A DNA stretch of 64,000 nucleotides from the NCBI GenBank assembly GCA_026393475.1, contig JAPLAA010000036.1, positions 1-64,000 on the forward strand. Direction: 5' to 3'. The position numbers were made by a program, and so were the translations under genes. This document shows, one piece after another, positions 53,572-61,749 of the stretch; the first letter of the stretch is position 1, and every line of letters starts with the position of its first letter. This stretch comes from Actinomycetota bacterium (GTDB lineage: Bacteria; Actinomycetota; Acidimicrobiia; Acidimicrobiales; Ilumatobacteraceae). A model generated the notes under the pieces. That model was given only the letters and a program-made list of their open reading frames with translations. It ran no database searches and had not been told where the DNA came from.

Positions 53572-54018
53572 TCACCACCGTTCGGGTTCACCGATGAGGT
53601 CGCGGGGGCATTCCGGTCCCGCGGGGCCGATCACGAACCACTCGAGCAGTTCGAGGCCGAATGTCTCCGCGAGCGAGCTGGCCTCGAGCCATCTGTCGAC
53701 GTCGCCCGGCTGGGTGGCGCCGGTGGGCCGAACCGTGGCGACGACGAGCGCAGCGGGGGTGGCGCCGGCGTCGGCGCAGGTCTCGAGCGCCGCGATGCAG
53801 AACCGTTCGATCACCGTGCACACGTCGACGTGCTGGGTGCCCGACACCACGGTGATGATGCTGCCGAGGCGCTGTTGGTCGAGCACGATCACGACCGTCT
53901 CGTGCTGGAGCGGATGGGTGATCGCGAGCGACACGAGCGCGAGGGCGTCGGTGGCCGTGGCGATCGGATCGACGTTGGCCCGGGGGACGCGAGCGATGGG
54001 GGCAGGATGACGGGACAT
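53572..54018 (-). CDS. Unknown protein, possibly a RadC/JAB-like fold without metal ligands
   Basis: 148 residues; ATG 54018 with GGAGGT five bases upstream. The stretch HETVVIVLDQQRLGSIITVV, then ALVVATVRPTGATQPGDVDRW and LAETFGLELLEWFVIGP follows the strand-turn-helix order of the RadC (JAB/MPN) domain, in which the same places read HNHPSG...PS...D and LLGI...HIIIG. The His-x-His metal ligands are replaced by ordinary residues here. If the comparison is right, it is a non-catalytic relative. The family is not otherwise recognised. Confidence 0.45.
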   Translation of the reverse strand: MSRHPAPIARVPRANVDPIATATDALALVSLAITHPLQHETVVIVLDQQRLGSIITVVSGTQHVDVCTVIERFCIAALETCADAGATPAALVVATVRPTGATQPGDVDRWLEASSLAETFGLELLEWFVIGPAGPECPRDLIGEPERW

Positions 54019-54242
54019 GGCGACCTCCGTGAGAGACCGGCCGCGCAGGTGCACGGCGGCGTTCGGCTCGGGGGAAGCAGGGTGGACCCTACGGACGGGG
54101 TGTGACAGGGCCGTCGCCGCCGTGGTCGGGCCGGTCGGCTCGGGCGCAGCTGTGAGAGCCTCTTCGTCGATCCCCGCTGACGGTCGTCGCCGCACCTGGG
54201 CGAGTTGGCCCGATCATCGGGTGGTGCACCTACGATGGCCGC

Positions 54243-54596
54243 ATGGCAGCGGTCACCATCTTCCACAACCCGAATTGAAACTCCTCCGTCAATGCCGTGC
54301 GCATTGCTGAGGAGTTGGGCGTCGACGCCGAGATCGTGCTCTACCTGAAGACGCCGCCCGACGCGGCGACGCTGCAGGGGATCATCGCCAAGCTGGAGGA
54401 CCCGGTCACCGATCTGGTTCGCCGCGACAGCATGTGGACCAAGCTCGGCCTCACCGATGCCGATGCCGCCACGCCCGAGCAGGTCGTCGCGCTGCTCGTG
54501 AAGCACAAGCAGCTGCTCCAGCGGCCGGTCGTGATGACCGCCACGAAGGCGATCATCGGCCGTCCCAAGGATCGTGTGCGCGAACTCCTGAGCTGA
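54243..54596 (+). CDS. ArsC-family (arsenate reductase-like) protein with in-frame UGA at the catalytic Cys: putative selenoprotein
   Basis: Reading from ATG 54243 (TACGAT six bases upstream) gives AAVTIFHNPN, then TGA at 54276-54278 as codon 12, then NSSVNAVRIAEELGVD in the same frame to the stop at 54594-54596. E. coli ArsC has its catalytic Cys at position 12 in the same HNPxC context. The tail KHKQLLQRPVVMTATKAIIG, then RPKDRVREL is also ArsC-like. The expected product is 117 residues with Sec12. A two-part hairpin starts at the base after the UGA. Without Sec insertion, automated annotation would call only a truncated ORF from GTG 54297. The ArsC Arg after the active site is Val here, so the substrate may not be arsenate. 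Confidence 0.82.
54279..54316 (+). promoter_or_regulatory. Bacterial SECIS-like hairpin directly after the UGA codon
   Basis: Outer stem of 8 bp (54279-54286 with 54309-54316), a small internal loop (CGT/CT), inner stem of 6 bp (54290-54295 with 54301-54306) and apical loop CGTGC at 54296-54300. The loop begins 17 bases after the UGA, within the usual bacterial range, and has a G in its first two bases, as SelB-binding loops require. Confidence 0.8.
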
Positions 54597-54604
54597 TCGC
54601 GAGA

Positions 54605-54877
54605 TCAGCGGCGCGTGGAGCGCCGGCGCCCTCGGCCGCCGAGGGCCTGCAGGATCAGGAGCAGCAGGATGGCGCCCACGATCGCGGTGCCCACCGAGGC
54701 GAGGAACTCGGTGTCTTCGTTGTCGATCCCGGCGGCGCGCACCAGCCCACCACCGATGAGCGCGCCGAGGACGCCGACACCGACGGTGTAGAGGCAGCCG
54801 CTGCGGTCGTCCTTCACGATCCAACGGGCGATCCCCCCTGCGAGGAAGCCGACGATGATCCAGGCCAACAGGTCCAT
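54605..54877 (-). CDS. GlsB/YeaQ/YmgE family membrane protein
   Basis: 90 residues, three Gly-rich membrane helices (LLAWIIVGFLAGGIARWIV, YTVGVGVLGALIGGGLV, VGTAIVGAILLLLILQAL). Small stress-associated envelope proteins (transglycosylase-associated family). TACGAT six bases before the ATG suggests a leaderless mRNA. It converges on the ArsC-like gene. Confidence 0.92.
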   Translation of the reverse strand: MDLLAWIIVGFLAGGIARWIVKDDRSGCLYTVGVGVLGALIGGGLVRAAGIDNEDTEFLASVGTAIVGAILLLLILQALGGRGRRRSTRR

Positions 54878-54936
54878 GGGCCGATCGTACGCCCGGCCCG
54901 GTCCGCGCAGGACACGCCTGCGTAGAGTCGGCCGAG

Positions 54937-56730
54937 ATGGATCCCGCTCGTCCCACCTCCGGCTGGCCGTTGCTGCGCCGGGTGCTGCACGAGCAACGCA
55001 AGGGGCTGATCGCCGGGATGATCGTCGGTCTCCTGTGGAGCGCCGCCAAGGTCACCGTGCCGCGCCTCACCCGTCTCGCGGTCGACAACGGCGTGATCGG
55101 CAGGGAGTCGCTGTGGTTCTGGTCGGGGCTGATCGCTGCCGTCGCCGTGATCGCCGGGGTGTTCTCCGGGTGGCGCCGCTGGATCGCGTTCCGCGAGAGC
55201 CGGCTCACCGAGACGCGCCTGCGCGAGCAGTTGTTCGCGCACATCATGAAGCTGCACGTCGGCTATCACGACCACACCCAGACGGGTCAGCTGATGAGCC
55301 GGGCGTCGAGCGACCTGCAGCAGATCCAGGGGTTCGTCGTGATGATCCCGATCACGGCGTCGAACCTGGCGATGGTGATCGCCGTCGTCGTGGTGCTGTT
55401 CACGTCACAGCCGTTGCTGGCGCTCATCGCGCTCGCGCCCCTGCCGATCGTGAACCTGTTGGCGCAGCGCTTCTCGCGAAGCATCCACCCCGCGGTGCTC
55501 GCCGTGCAGGCCGAACAGGCGCAGCTCGCCACCGTGGTGGAGGAGAGCGTCAGCGGCATCCGGGTGATCAAGGGCTTCGGCGCCGAAGGGGTGCAGGCGG
55601 CGAAGCTGCGCGTGGAGGCCGACGACATCCGTCGCGAGTCGCTCGAGTCGGCCCGCATCCGCAGCACGTTCCTGCCGGCGCTCGACCTGTTGCCGAACAT
55701 CGGCATGATCGCCGTGCTCGCGATCGGCGGCCACCGGGTGCTCGACGGCACGATGTCCGAAGGCGAGATGCTCGAGTTCATGCAGTACATCGCGCTGCTG
55801 ATCTTCCCGCTCCGCAACCTCGGCATGACGGTCGCATTCGGCCAGCGCGCGGCCGCAGCGCTCGTGCGGGTGAACGAGGTGCTGTCGACGGTGCCCGAGG
55901 TGGCCGACCCACCCAAGCCGCATCAGCTGCCGCAGGACGGTCCGCTCGGCGCGGTGCGTTTCCGGCACGTCACGTTCGGCTACGACCCGGCGCTGCCCGT
56001 GCTCCGCGGGTTCGACCTCACCATCGCACCCGGCGAGTCGGTGGCGCTCGTCGGTGGCACCGGCAGCGGCAAGAGCACCGTCGCCCGGCTGCTCACCCGG
56101 TTCTACGACGTGCAGGACGGGATGGTGAAGATCGACGGCGTCGACGTGCGCGACCTGCGGCTCACCGATCTCCGGCATGCGGTCGGGATCGTGTTCGAGG
56201 ACACGTTCCTGTTCAACGATTCGGTGTTCGGCAACATCGCCTTCGCCCGGCCCGACGCCGATCCGGCCGACGTCGAACGGGCGGCGCTCCTGGCGGGTGC
56301 GCACGACTTCGTGATGCGGCTGCCCGAGGGATACGCCACGGTGATCGGCGAACGCGGCTTCTCGCTCAGTGGTGGCCAGCGCCAGCGCATCGCGATCGCG
56401 CGGGCGATCCTGGCCGATCCCCGGGTGCTGGTGCTCGACGATGCGACGAGCGCGGTCGACCCGTCGAAGGAGCACGAGATCCGCGACGCGATGGCGACGG
56501 TGATGGAGGGGCGCACCACGATCGTGATCGCCCACCGGCCGGGCACGATCGCGCTCGCCGACAAGGTGGTGCTCGTCGACGACGGTCGGGTCGCGGCGAG
56601 CGGCACGCACGACGAGTTGCTGGCGACGAGCGAGCGGTACCGCGAGGTGCTCGCCGCGCTCACCGAGGAGGAGCGCGAGGCAGCCGACAACTCAGAGGCC
56701 GCCGGCGCCGGCGATCAGGTGGGCGGCTGA
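54937..56730 (+). CDS. ABC exporter half-transporter, subunit A (degenerate Walker B)
   Basis: 597 residues from ATG 54937. Six membrane helices (about 20-310), then an ATPase domain with GGTGSGKST, LSGGQRQRIAIARAIL and LVLDDATSAVD. The residue after the Walker B Asp is Asp instead of the catalytic Glu, so its own ATP site is weak. It pairs with the next gene, one base downstream, as a heterodimeric exporter of the TM287/288 or BmrCD type for drugs, lipids or peptides. Confidence 0.93.
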   Translation: MDPARPTSGWPLLRRVLHEQRKGLIAGMIVGLLWSAAKVTVPRLTRLAVDNGVIGRESLWFWSGLIAAVAVIAGVFSGWRRWIAFRESRLTETRLREQLFAHIMKLHVGYHDHTQTGQLMSRASSDLQQIQGFVVMIPITASNLAMVIAVVVVLFTSQPLLALIALAPLPIVNLLAQRFSRSIHPAVLAVQAEQAQLATVVEESVSGIRVIKGFGAEGVQAAKLRVEADDIRRESLESARIRSTFLPALDLLPNIGMIAVLAIGGHRVLDGTMSEGEMLEFMQYIALLIFPLRNLGMTVAFGQRAAAALVRVNEVLSTVPEVADPPKPHQLPQDGPLGAVRFRHVTFGYDPALPVLRGFDLTIAPGESVALVGGTGSGKSTVARLLTRFYDVQDGMVKIDGVDVRDLRLTDLRHAVGIVFEDTFLFNDSVFGNIAFARPDADPADVERAALLAGAHDFVMRLPEGYATVIGERGFSLSGGQRQRIAIARAILADPRVLVLDDATSAVDPSKEHEIRDAMATVMEGRTTIVIAHRPGTIALADKVVLVDDGRVAASGTHDELLATSERYREVLAALTEEEREAADNSEAAGAGDQVGG

Positions 56731-56731
56731 C

Positions 56732-58522
56732 ATGTGGGCCGGGAGCGCGATCAGCGACGAGGACCGCCTCGATCGCAGCGAGACCAATCGGGTGCTCCGA
56801 CGCTCGGTCGAGTTCGCCGAGCCGTACAAGCGATGGATCTACCTCGCGGTCGGGTTCGTCACCGTGTCCACCATCTGCACGGTGGCCGGGCCCCTGTTGG
56901 TGAAGTTCGCCTACGACCAGGGCCTGGCGAAGGAGAACGCATCCGCGCTCAACACCGCCATCGTCGCCTACCTCGTGGTGATCGCGGTCAACTACGTCGT
57001 CGGGCGACAGCAGTACCTCGCGATCAACAACGCCGGCGAGGGCTTCCTGCGCGACCTGCGCGTGCGGGTGTTCGATCGGCTACAGGCGCAGTCGATGGCG
57101 TTCTACGACCGCAACAGGGCCGGCGTGCTCGTCGCCCGCATGACGGCCGATATCGAGAGCATGAGCGAGCTCATCCAGTGGGGCCTGCTCCAGTTCGTGC
57201 AGGCCGGCCTGCTGCTCGTGATCACGCTCGTGGTGCTCGCGGTCATCAGCTGGGAGTTGACGCTGGTGGTGATGGTGGTGCTGCCGATCATCATCGTCGC
57301 CTCGGTGCGCTTCCAGCGGCAGTCGAACAAGGCGTATCTCGACGTGCGCGAGAAGGTGGGCCAGAACCTGTCGTCGTTGCAGGAGAGCATCGCCGGGGTG
57401 CGCGTGATCCAGGCGTACGACCGCCAGGACGAGCAGATCCGCCGCTTCAACACGACCAACCGGGCGCTCTACGGCTCGCACCTCCACAGCGTGCGGATCA
57501 GCGTGTGGTACTTCGGGCTCGTCGAGTGGGTGGGCGTGTTCGCGATCGCGCTCATCGTCGGCGTCGGCGGCTGGCTGTCGCATCAGGGCAGCATCACCGT
57601 CGGCACGGTGGCCGCGTTCGTGCTGCTGCTCGCCAACCTGTTCGAGCCCGTGCAGCAGCTCTCGCAGCTCTACAACACGGTGCAGTCGGCGGCCGCGTCG
57701 CTGCACAAGCTGTACGGCCTGATCGACGCCGAGCCCGACGTGGCAGAGCACCCCAAGCCGGTGGTGCTGCCGGCCCGCGGCGCGCTCACCGCGCACGATC
57801 TCACGTTCCGCTACGACGGTGCCGAACGGTCGGCGCTCACGCACGTGTCGATCAGCGTCGCTCCCGGCGAGCGGCTCGCGCTCGTGGGCCCCACGGGCGC
57901 CGGCAAGAGCACGTTGGCGAAGTTGCTGTCGCGGCTCTACGACCCGACCGAGGGCTATGTCACGTTCGGCGACATCGACCTGCGGCTCGCGTCGATGGCG
58001 TCGCTGCGCGAGCGGGTGGTCGTGGTGCCGCAGGAGGGCTTCCTGTTCGGCGGCACGATCCGCGACAACATCCGCGTGGCCCGGCCTGGTGCCACCGACG
58101 ACGACGTGGCCCAGGCGCTCGACCAGATCGGTGCGCTCGAGCGGTTCGAGGAGTTCGCCGACGGACTCGAGACCGAGGTGCGCGAGCGGGGCTCACGACT
58201 GTCGGCGGGGGAGCGTCAGCTCATCTCGCTCGCCCGCGCGGCGCTGGTCGACCCGGCCGTGCTGGTGCTCGACGAGGCGACCAGCAATCTCGACCCGGGT
58301 ACCGAGGTGGTGGTCGAGCGGGCGCTCGAACACCTGATGACCGGTCGCACGGTGATCGTCGTGGCGCACCGCCTGTCGACGGTGCGCCGTGCCGATCGGA
58401 TCGCCGTGGTCGACCACGCCAAGCTCGTCGAGCTCGGCACCCACGACGAGCTGGTCGCGCTCGGCGGCCGGTACGCGGCCCTCGCCGACGCGTGGGCCCG
58501 CAGCCAACCCAACGCCACCTGA
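56732..58522 (+). CDS. ABC exporter half-transporter, subunit B (catalytic Walker B)
   Basis: 596 residues. Same fold as subunit A: six helices (about 30-330), then GPTGAGKST, a non-consensus signature LSAGERQLISLARAAL, Walker B LVLDEATSNLD with the catalytic Glu, and the switch His in VVAHRLSTV. With subunit A it makes one consensus ATP site (this Walker B with the other LSGGQ) and one degenerate site. Confidence 0.94.
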   Translation: MWAGSAISDEDRLDRSETNRVLRRSVEFAEPYKRWIYLAVGFVTVSTICTVAGPLLVKFAYDQGLAKENASALNTAIVAYLVVIAVNYVVGRQQYLAINNAGEGFLRDLRVRVFDRLQAQSMAFYDRNRAGVLVARMTADIESMSELIQWGLLQFVQAGLLLVITLVVLAVISWELTLVVMVVLPIIIVASVRFQRQSNKAYLDVREKVGQNLSSLQESIAGVRVIQAYDRQDEQIRRFNTTNRALYGSHLHSVRISVWYFGLVEWVGVFAIALIVGVGGWLSHQGSITVGTVAAFVLLLANLFEPVQQLSQLYNTVQSAAASLHKLYGLIDAEPDVAEHPKPVVLPARGALTAHDLTFRYDGAERSALTHVSISVAPGERLALVGPTGAGKSTLAKLLSRLYDPTEGYVTFGDIDLRLASMASLRERVVVVPQEGFLFGGTIRDNIRVARPGATDDDVAQALDQIGALERFEEFADGLETEVRERGSRLSAGERQLISLARAALVDPAVLVLDEATSNLDPGTEVVVERALEHLMTGRTVIVVAHRLSTVRRADRIAVVDHAKLVELGTHDELVALGGRYAALADAWARSQPNAT

Positions 58523-58555
58523 CGCACAGGAAGCCGGGCGCCGGGCGGTGTGGGC

Positions 58556-59332
58556 TCAGGCCTTGTCGAAGACGAGGACGAACTCGAGCAGACCGTTGTC
58601 CTTGACCGTGGCGAAGCCGTTCGACGGGTCGGGGATCTCGTAGTCGGAGAACAGGATCGGGATCGATCCGAGCACGCCGATCCGGCCGCCTTCGAGGCGG
58701 GCGGTCACCTCGAGGGTGCCCGAGTTGGTGACCCCGCGCAGGGTGAGGTCGCCGGTGGCGGTGGCGGTGATGTTCTCACCCTCGGCCGGGATGGAGCCGA
58801 AGTCGATCGGTGCGGTGAGCACGAACGTCGAGGTGGGGAACTCGCTCGTGCTCATGATCCGGTCGTTGAACTGGCCGTCGCGGCGATCGCTGTCGCTCGT
58901 GATCGTCGCCATCTGAACCGTGAACTCCGCAGCGGTGGCCGACGTGCCCTCGATGGTCAGTGTGCCCGCGACCTGGTTGGTGCGTCCGGCACCCTCGGTG
59001 TCGACGCCGCCGAGCACCTCGCTCACCCGGTAGCCGAGCTCGGACAACTCGCTGTTGATGTTCCACACCCCGTCGACGCCGTCGGTGGCCGGTGCTTCCG
59101 TGGCAGTCGCAGCCTCGGTGGCGACGGGTGCTTCCGTGGCGACGGGCGCCTCGGTCGCGACGGGCGCCTCGGTCGCCACCGTGGTCGCGCCGCCCAGCGC
59201 GGCGTCGAGGTCGCCCGCGTCGAGCGCGTCAGGGGCGTCCTCCTTGATGAACAGGATGTAGCCGTAGCCGACGAGGACGCCGAGGATGGCGACGGCGCAC
59301 AGGGCGAGGACGATCTTCTTGGACTTGCTCAT
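58556..59332 (-). CDS. YceI-family protein, membrane-anchored
   Basis: 258 residues. One N-terminal membrane helix (IVLALCAVAILGVLVGYGYILF), an Ala/Thr/Glu linker containing (VATEAP) repeats, then the YceI lipocalin-like domain from about residue 85 (VWNINSELSELGYRV, RDGQFNDRIMSTSEFPTSTF, ATGDLTLRGVT). YceI proteins bind isoprenoids or similar lipids. Here the domain faces outside, tethered by a repeat linker. It converges on the ABC exporter genes. Confidence 0.9.
   Translation of the reverse strand: MSKSKKIVLALCAVAILGVLVGYGYILFIKEDAPDALDAGDLDAALGGATTVATEAPVATEAPVATEAPVATEAATATEAPATDGVDGVWNINSELSELGYRVSEVLGGVDTEGAGRTNQVAGTLTIEGTSATAAEFTVQMATITSDSDRRDGQFNDRIMSTSEFPTSTFVLTAPIDFGSIPAEGENITATATGDLTLRGVTNSGTLEVTARLEGGRIGVLGSIPILFSDYEIPDPSNGFATVKDNGLLEFVLVFDKA
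59118..59171 (-). repeat. Three 18-bp in-frame repeats in the YceI linker (Val-Ala-Thr-Glu-Ala-Pro)
   Basis: Units GTSGCGACGGGYGCYTCS in tandem with a partial fourth; they set the length of the extracellular linker. Confidence 0.9.
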
Positions 59333-59578
59333 ACGGGGCTGCTCCTCGTGAGGTCCGGGGGCTGGATGGGGGTGCGGCGATGGGGGTCGGCGCGCGCGGA
59401 CGGTCTCATGATGACAGAGGTTGCGGGCGCAAGCACGGGGCTGCTGGTGAGAGAACGGTGAGAGAGGGTCTTACGACCATCGCCGGGTCAGCGGTCCATC
59501 GTGCGTCGGTCGGCACCCGTGAGCAGCGGTTCCGAGTCCGATCTCCCATGCCGAGCGCGGCGTCGGTACGGTGACCGG

Positions 59579-60124
59579 ATGCCCCGCGAACGCATCTACA
59601 CCAAGGCCGGCGACGATGGCAGCACCGGGCTCTTCTACGGCGGGCGCGTGCCGAAGGACAGCGAGCTGCCCACCGCGTACGGCACTGTCGACGAGGCGCA
59701 GGCGGTGCTCGGACTCGCCCGCGCCCACGCCGGTGCGGGGTCGCCGATCGATTCGCTGCTCGTGCCGATCATGCGCGACCTCTACGTGCTGATGGCCGAG
59801 CTGGCGACTTTGCCCGAGAACCGGGAGAAGCTGCAGCCCGGCATGTCGTCGGTGACGGAGGCGATGGTCGATGCGCTCGAGCGCACGATCGACGATCTCG
59901 ACGAGCAGTTCGAGCATCCCACCGAGTTCGTGGTGCCCGGCGGTGACGTGGTCTCGGCATGGCTCGACCTCGGCCGCACCGTGGTGCGTCGCGCCGAGCG
60001 GTTGGCGCTGCGGGCCGCCGAGCCGCCGTCGCAGGTGGTGCCGTACCTCAACCGGCTGTCCGACCTGTTGTGGACGATGGCCCGCTGGCACGAGGGCACG
60101 AGCATGATGGCCAAGGAGCGCTGA
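59579..60124 (+). CDS. Cob(I)alamin adenosyltransferase, PduO type
   Basis: 181 residues from ATG 59579, six bases after TACGGT. N-terminal IYTKAGDDGSTGLFYGGRVPKD binds ATP (core TKAGDDGSTGL). It continues with the five-helix bundle: VDEAQAVLGLARAHAG and FVVPGGDVVSAWLDLGRTVVRRAER. It makes adenosylcobalamin from cob(I)alamin and ATP for B12 enzymes and, if the CarH comparison holds, for the B12-binding regulator at 13.8 kb. Confidence 0.93.
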   Translation: MPRERIYTKAGDDGSTGLFYGGRVPKDSELPTAYGTVDEAQAVLGLARAHAGAGSPIDSLLVPIMRDLYVLMAELATLPENREKLQPGMSSVTEAMVDALERTIDDLDEQFEHPTEFVVPGGDVVSAWLDLGRTVVRRAERLALRAAEPPSQVVPYLNRLSDLLWTMARWHEGTSMMAKER

Positions 60125-60215
60125 CCCCCGGGTCGAGGGCCGTCGTACACCGGGTGCCATCGACCTCGCCGTCGAACCGCCCTCGGCGGCACGTTTTCCG
60201 GCAGACTTCGTGCCC

Positions 60216-61694
60216 ATGAGCAACGTGTCCCCCAGCGAGATCAGTCGCGAGATCAGCGTCGAGATCGTCAAGTCCGTGCCCCGCACCGTCGAGGCCGTCG
60301 GTCTTCCGGTCGCCACCTCCGGCGCGGTGCCCCGCCAGCTCGGCCTCACCCGTGCGGCTCTCGCCGCGCACGGCTTCGAGGGCAAGGCAGGGCAGGTGCT
60401 GCTGGTTCCCAGCGCGAGCGGGCCGACGCTCATCGCGCTCGGCATCGGCGATCCGGCCGAGCTCACCGCGAACGGCCTCCGCAACGCCGCTGCCGCGCTC
60501 GTCCGTGCCGCGGGCAAGCGCGCCAGCATCGCCACGGCGCTCGCCGACATCGAGGGTGTCGATTCGAAGACCGCCGGCCAGGCGATCGTCGAGGGAGCGC
60601 TCCTGGCGGCCTACAAGTACATCGGTCTCAAGTCCGACACGTCGGGCGCCACGACGCTCACGCAGCTCAGCCTCGTGGTGGGCGACAAGCGCGGCCCTGG
60701 CGTGCGCGCCGGGGCCGAGCGCGGCCAGGTGACGGCGACGGCGACCTTCCTCGCCCGCGATCTCGCCAACACCCCGCCTGCCTACCTCACCGCGCGGAAG
60801 ATGGCCGAGCGTGCGGTCGCCGTCGCCGCGGACACCGGCCTGGGCGTCGAGGTGTTCGACAAGGACAAGCTGCTCGCCATGGGCTGTGGCGGCATGATCG
60901 GTGTCAACCAGGGCAGCGTCGAGCCGCCTCGTATGGTGAAGCTCACCTACACGCCCAAGAATCCGACCGGCCATCTGGTGCTCGTCGGTAAGGGCGTCAT
61001 GTACGACTCGGGCGGCATCAGCCTCAAGCCGTCCGACGGCATGCACGCGAAGATGAAGATGGACATGAGCGGTGCGGCGGCGGTGCTCGGTGCGATGAGC
61101 ACCCTCAAGGCGCTCAAGTGCAAGGCGCAGGTCACCGCCTACCTGATGTGCACCGACAACCTCCCGTCGGGCAGCGCGTTCAAGCTCGGCGACGTGCTCA
61201 CGTTCCGCAACGGCAAGACCGCGGAGATCCACAACACCGACGCCGAGGGTCGACTGGTGCTGGCCGATGGCCTGTCGCTTGCGGTCGAGGACGGCGCTGA
61301 TGCGATCGTCGACATCGCCACGCTCACCGGTGCTGCGGTGGCCGCGCTCGGCCCGAAGATCGCCGCGGTGCTCGGCAACGACCAGCCGTTCGTCGACCGG
61401 GTGAAGGCCGCTGCCGGTCGCACCGACGAGTCGATCTGGCAGCTGCCACTCGCGAAGGAGTACCGCAAGTTCATCGACTCGCAGGTGGCCGACATGAAGA
61501 ACGTCGGTGGTCCGTACGGCGGTGCCATCACGGCGGCGCTGTTCCTCAGCGAGTTCGTCGGCAGCACCCCGTGGGCGCACCTCGACATCGCCGGCCCGAT
61601 GGACGTCGACGGCGACGACGGCTGGCTGTCGCGCGGCGCCACCGGGTTCGGCACCCGCACCCTCATCGACCTCGCCACGTCGTTCAGCCGCTGA
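60216..61694 (+). CDS. pepA: Leucyl aminopeptidase (M17 family)
   Basis: 492 residues from ATG 60216. The C-terminal catalytic domain has the M17 landmarks: LVLVGKGVMYDSGGISLKP (catalytic Lys and first metal Asp), KMDMSGAAAVLG, and NTDAEGRLVLAD with the metal-binding Asp/Glu and catalytic Arg. Bimetallic cytosolic exopeptidase removing N-terminal Leu and other residues. The N-terminal domain is divergent, as usual. Confidence 0.94.
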   Translation: MSNVSPSEISREISVEIVKSVPRTVEAVGLPVATSGAVPRQLGLTRAALAAHGFEGKAGQVLLVPSASGPTLIALGIGDPAELTANGLRNAAAALVRAAGKRASIATALADIEGVDSKTAGQAIVEGALLAAYKYIGLKSDTSGATTLTQLSLVVGDKRGPGVRAGAERGQVTATATFLARDLANTPPAYLTARKMAERAVAVAADTGLGVEVFDKDKLLAMGCGGMIGVNQGSVEPPRMVKLTYTPKNPTGHLVLVGKGVMYDSGGISLKPSDGMHAKMKMDMSGAAAVLGAMSTLKALKCKAQVTAYLMCTDNLPSGSAFKLGDVLTFRNGKTAEIHNTDAEGRLVLADGLSLAVEDGADAIVDIATLTGAAVAALGPKIAAVLGNDQPFVDRVKAAAGRTDESIWQLPLAKEYRKFIDSQVADMKNVGGPYGGAITAALFLSEFVGSTPWAHLDIAGPMDVDGDDGWLSRGATGFGTRTLIDLATSFSR

Positions 61695-61749
61695 GGTCGT
61701 CTCTGTCGCCGGCCGGTGCCGGCCCCTCGGTCGCGTACGGTGTCGGTCG

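Noticed and set aside
54243-54596. The ArsC-like gene as a pseudogene broken by a nonsense mutation
   Set aside because: The only disruption falls exactly on the catalytic Cys codon as TGA, the rest of the frame is intact and codon bias is normal, and a SECIS-like hairpin follows. Kept as a counter-hypothesis to test.
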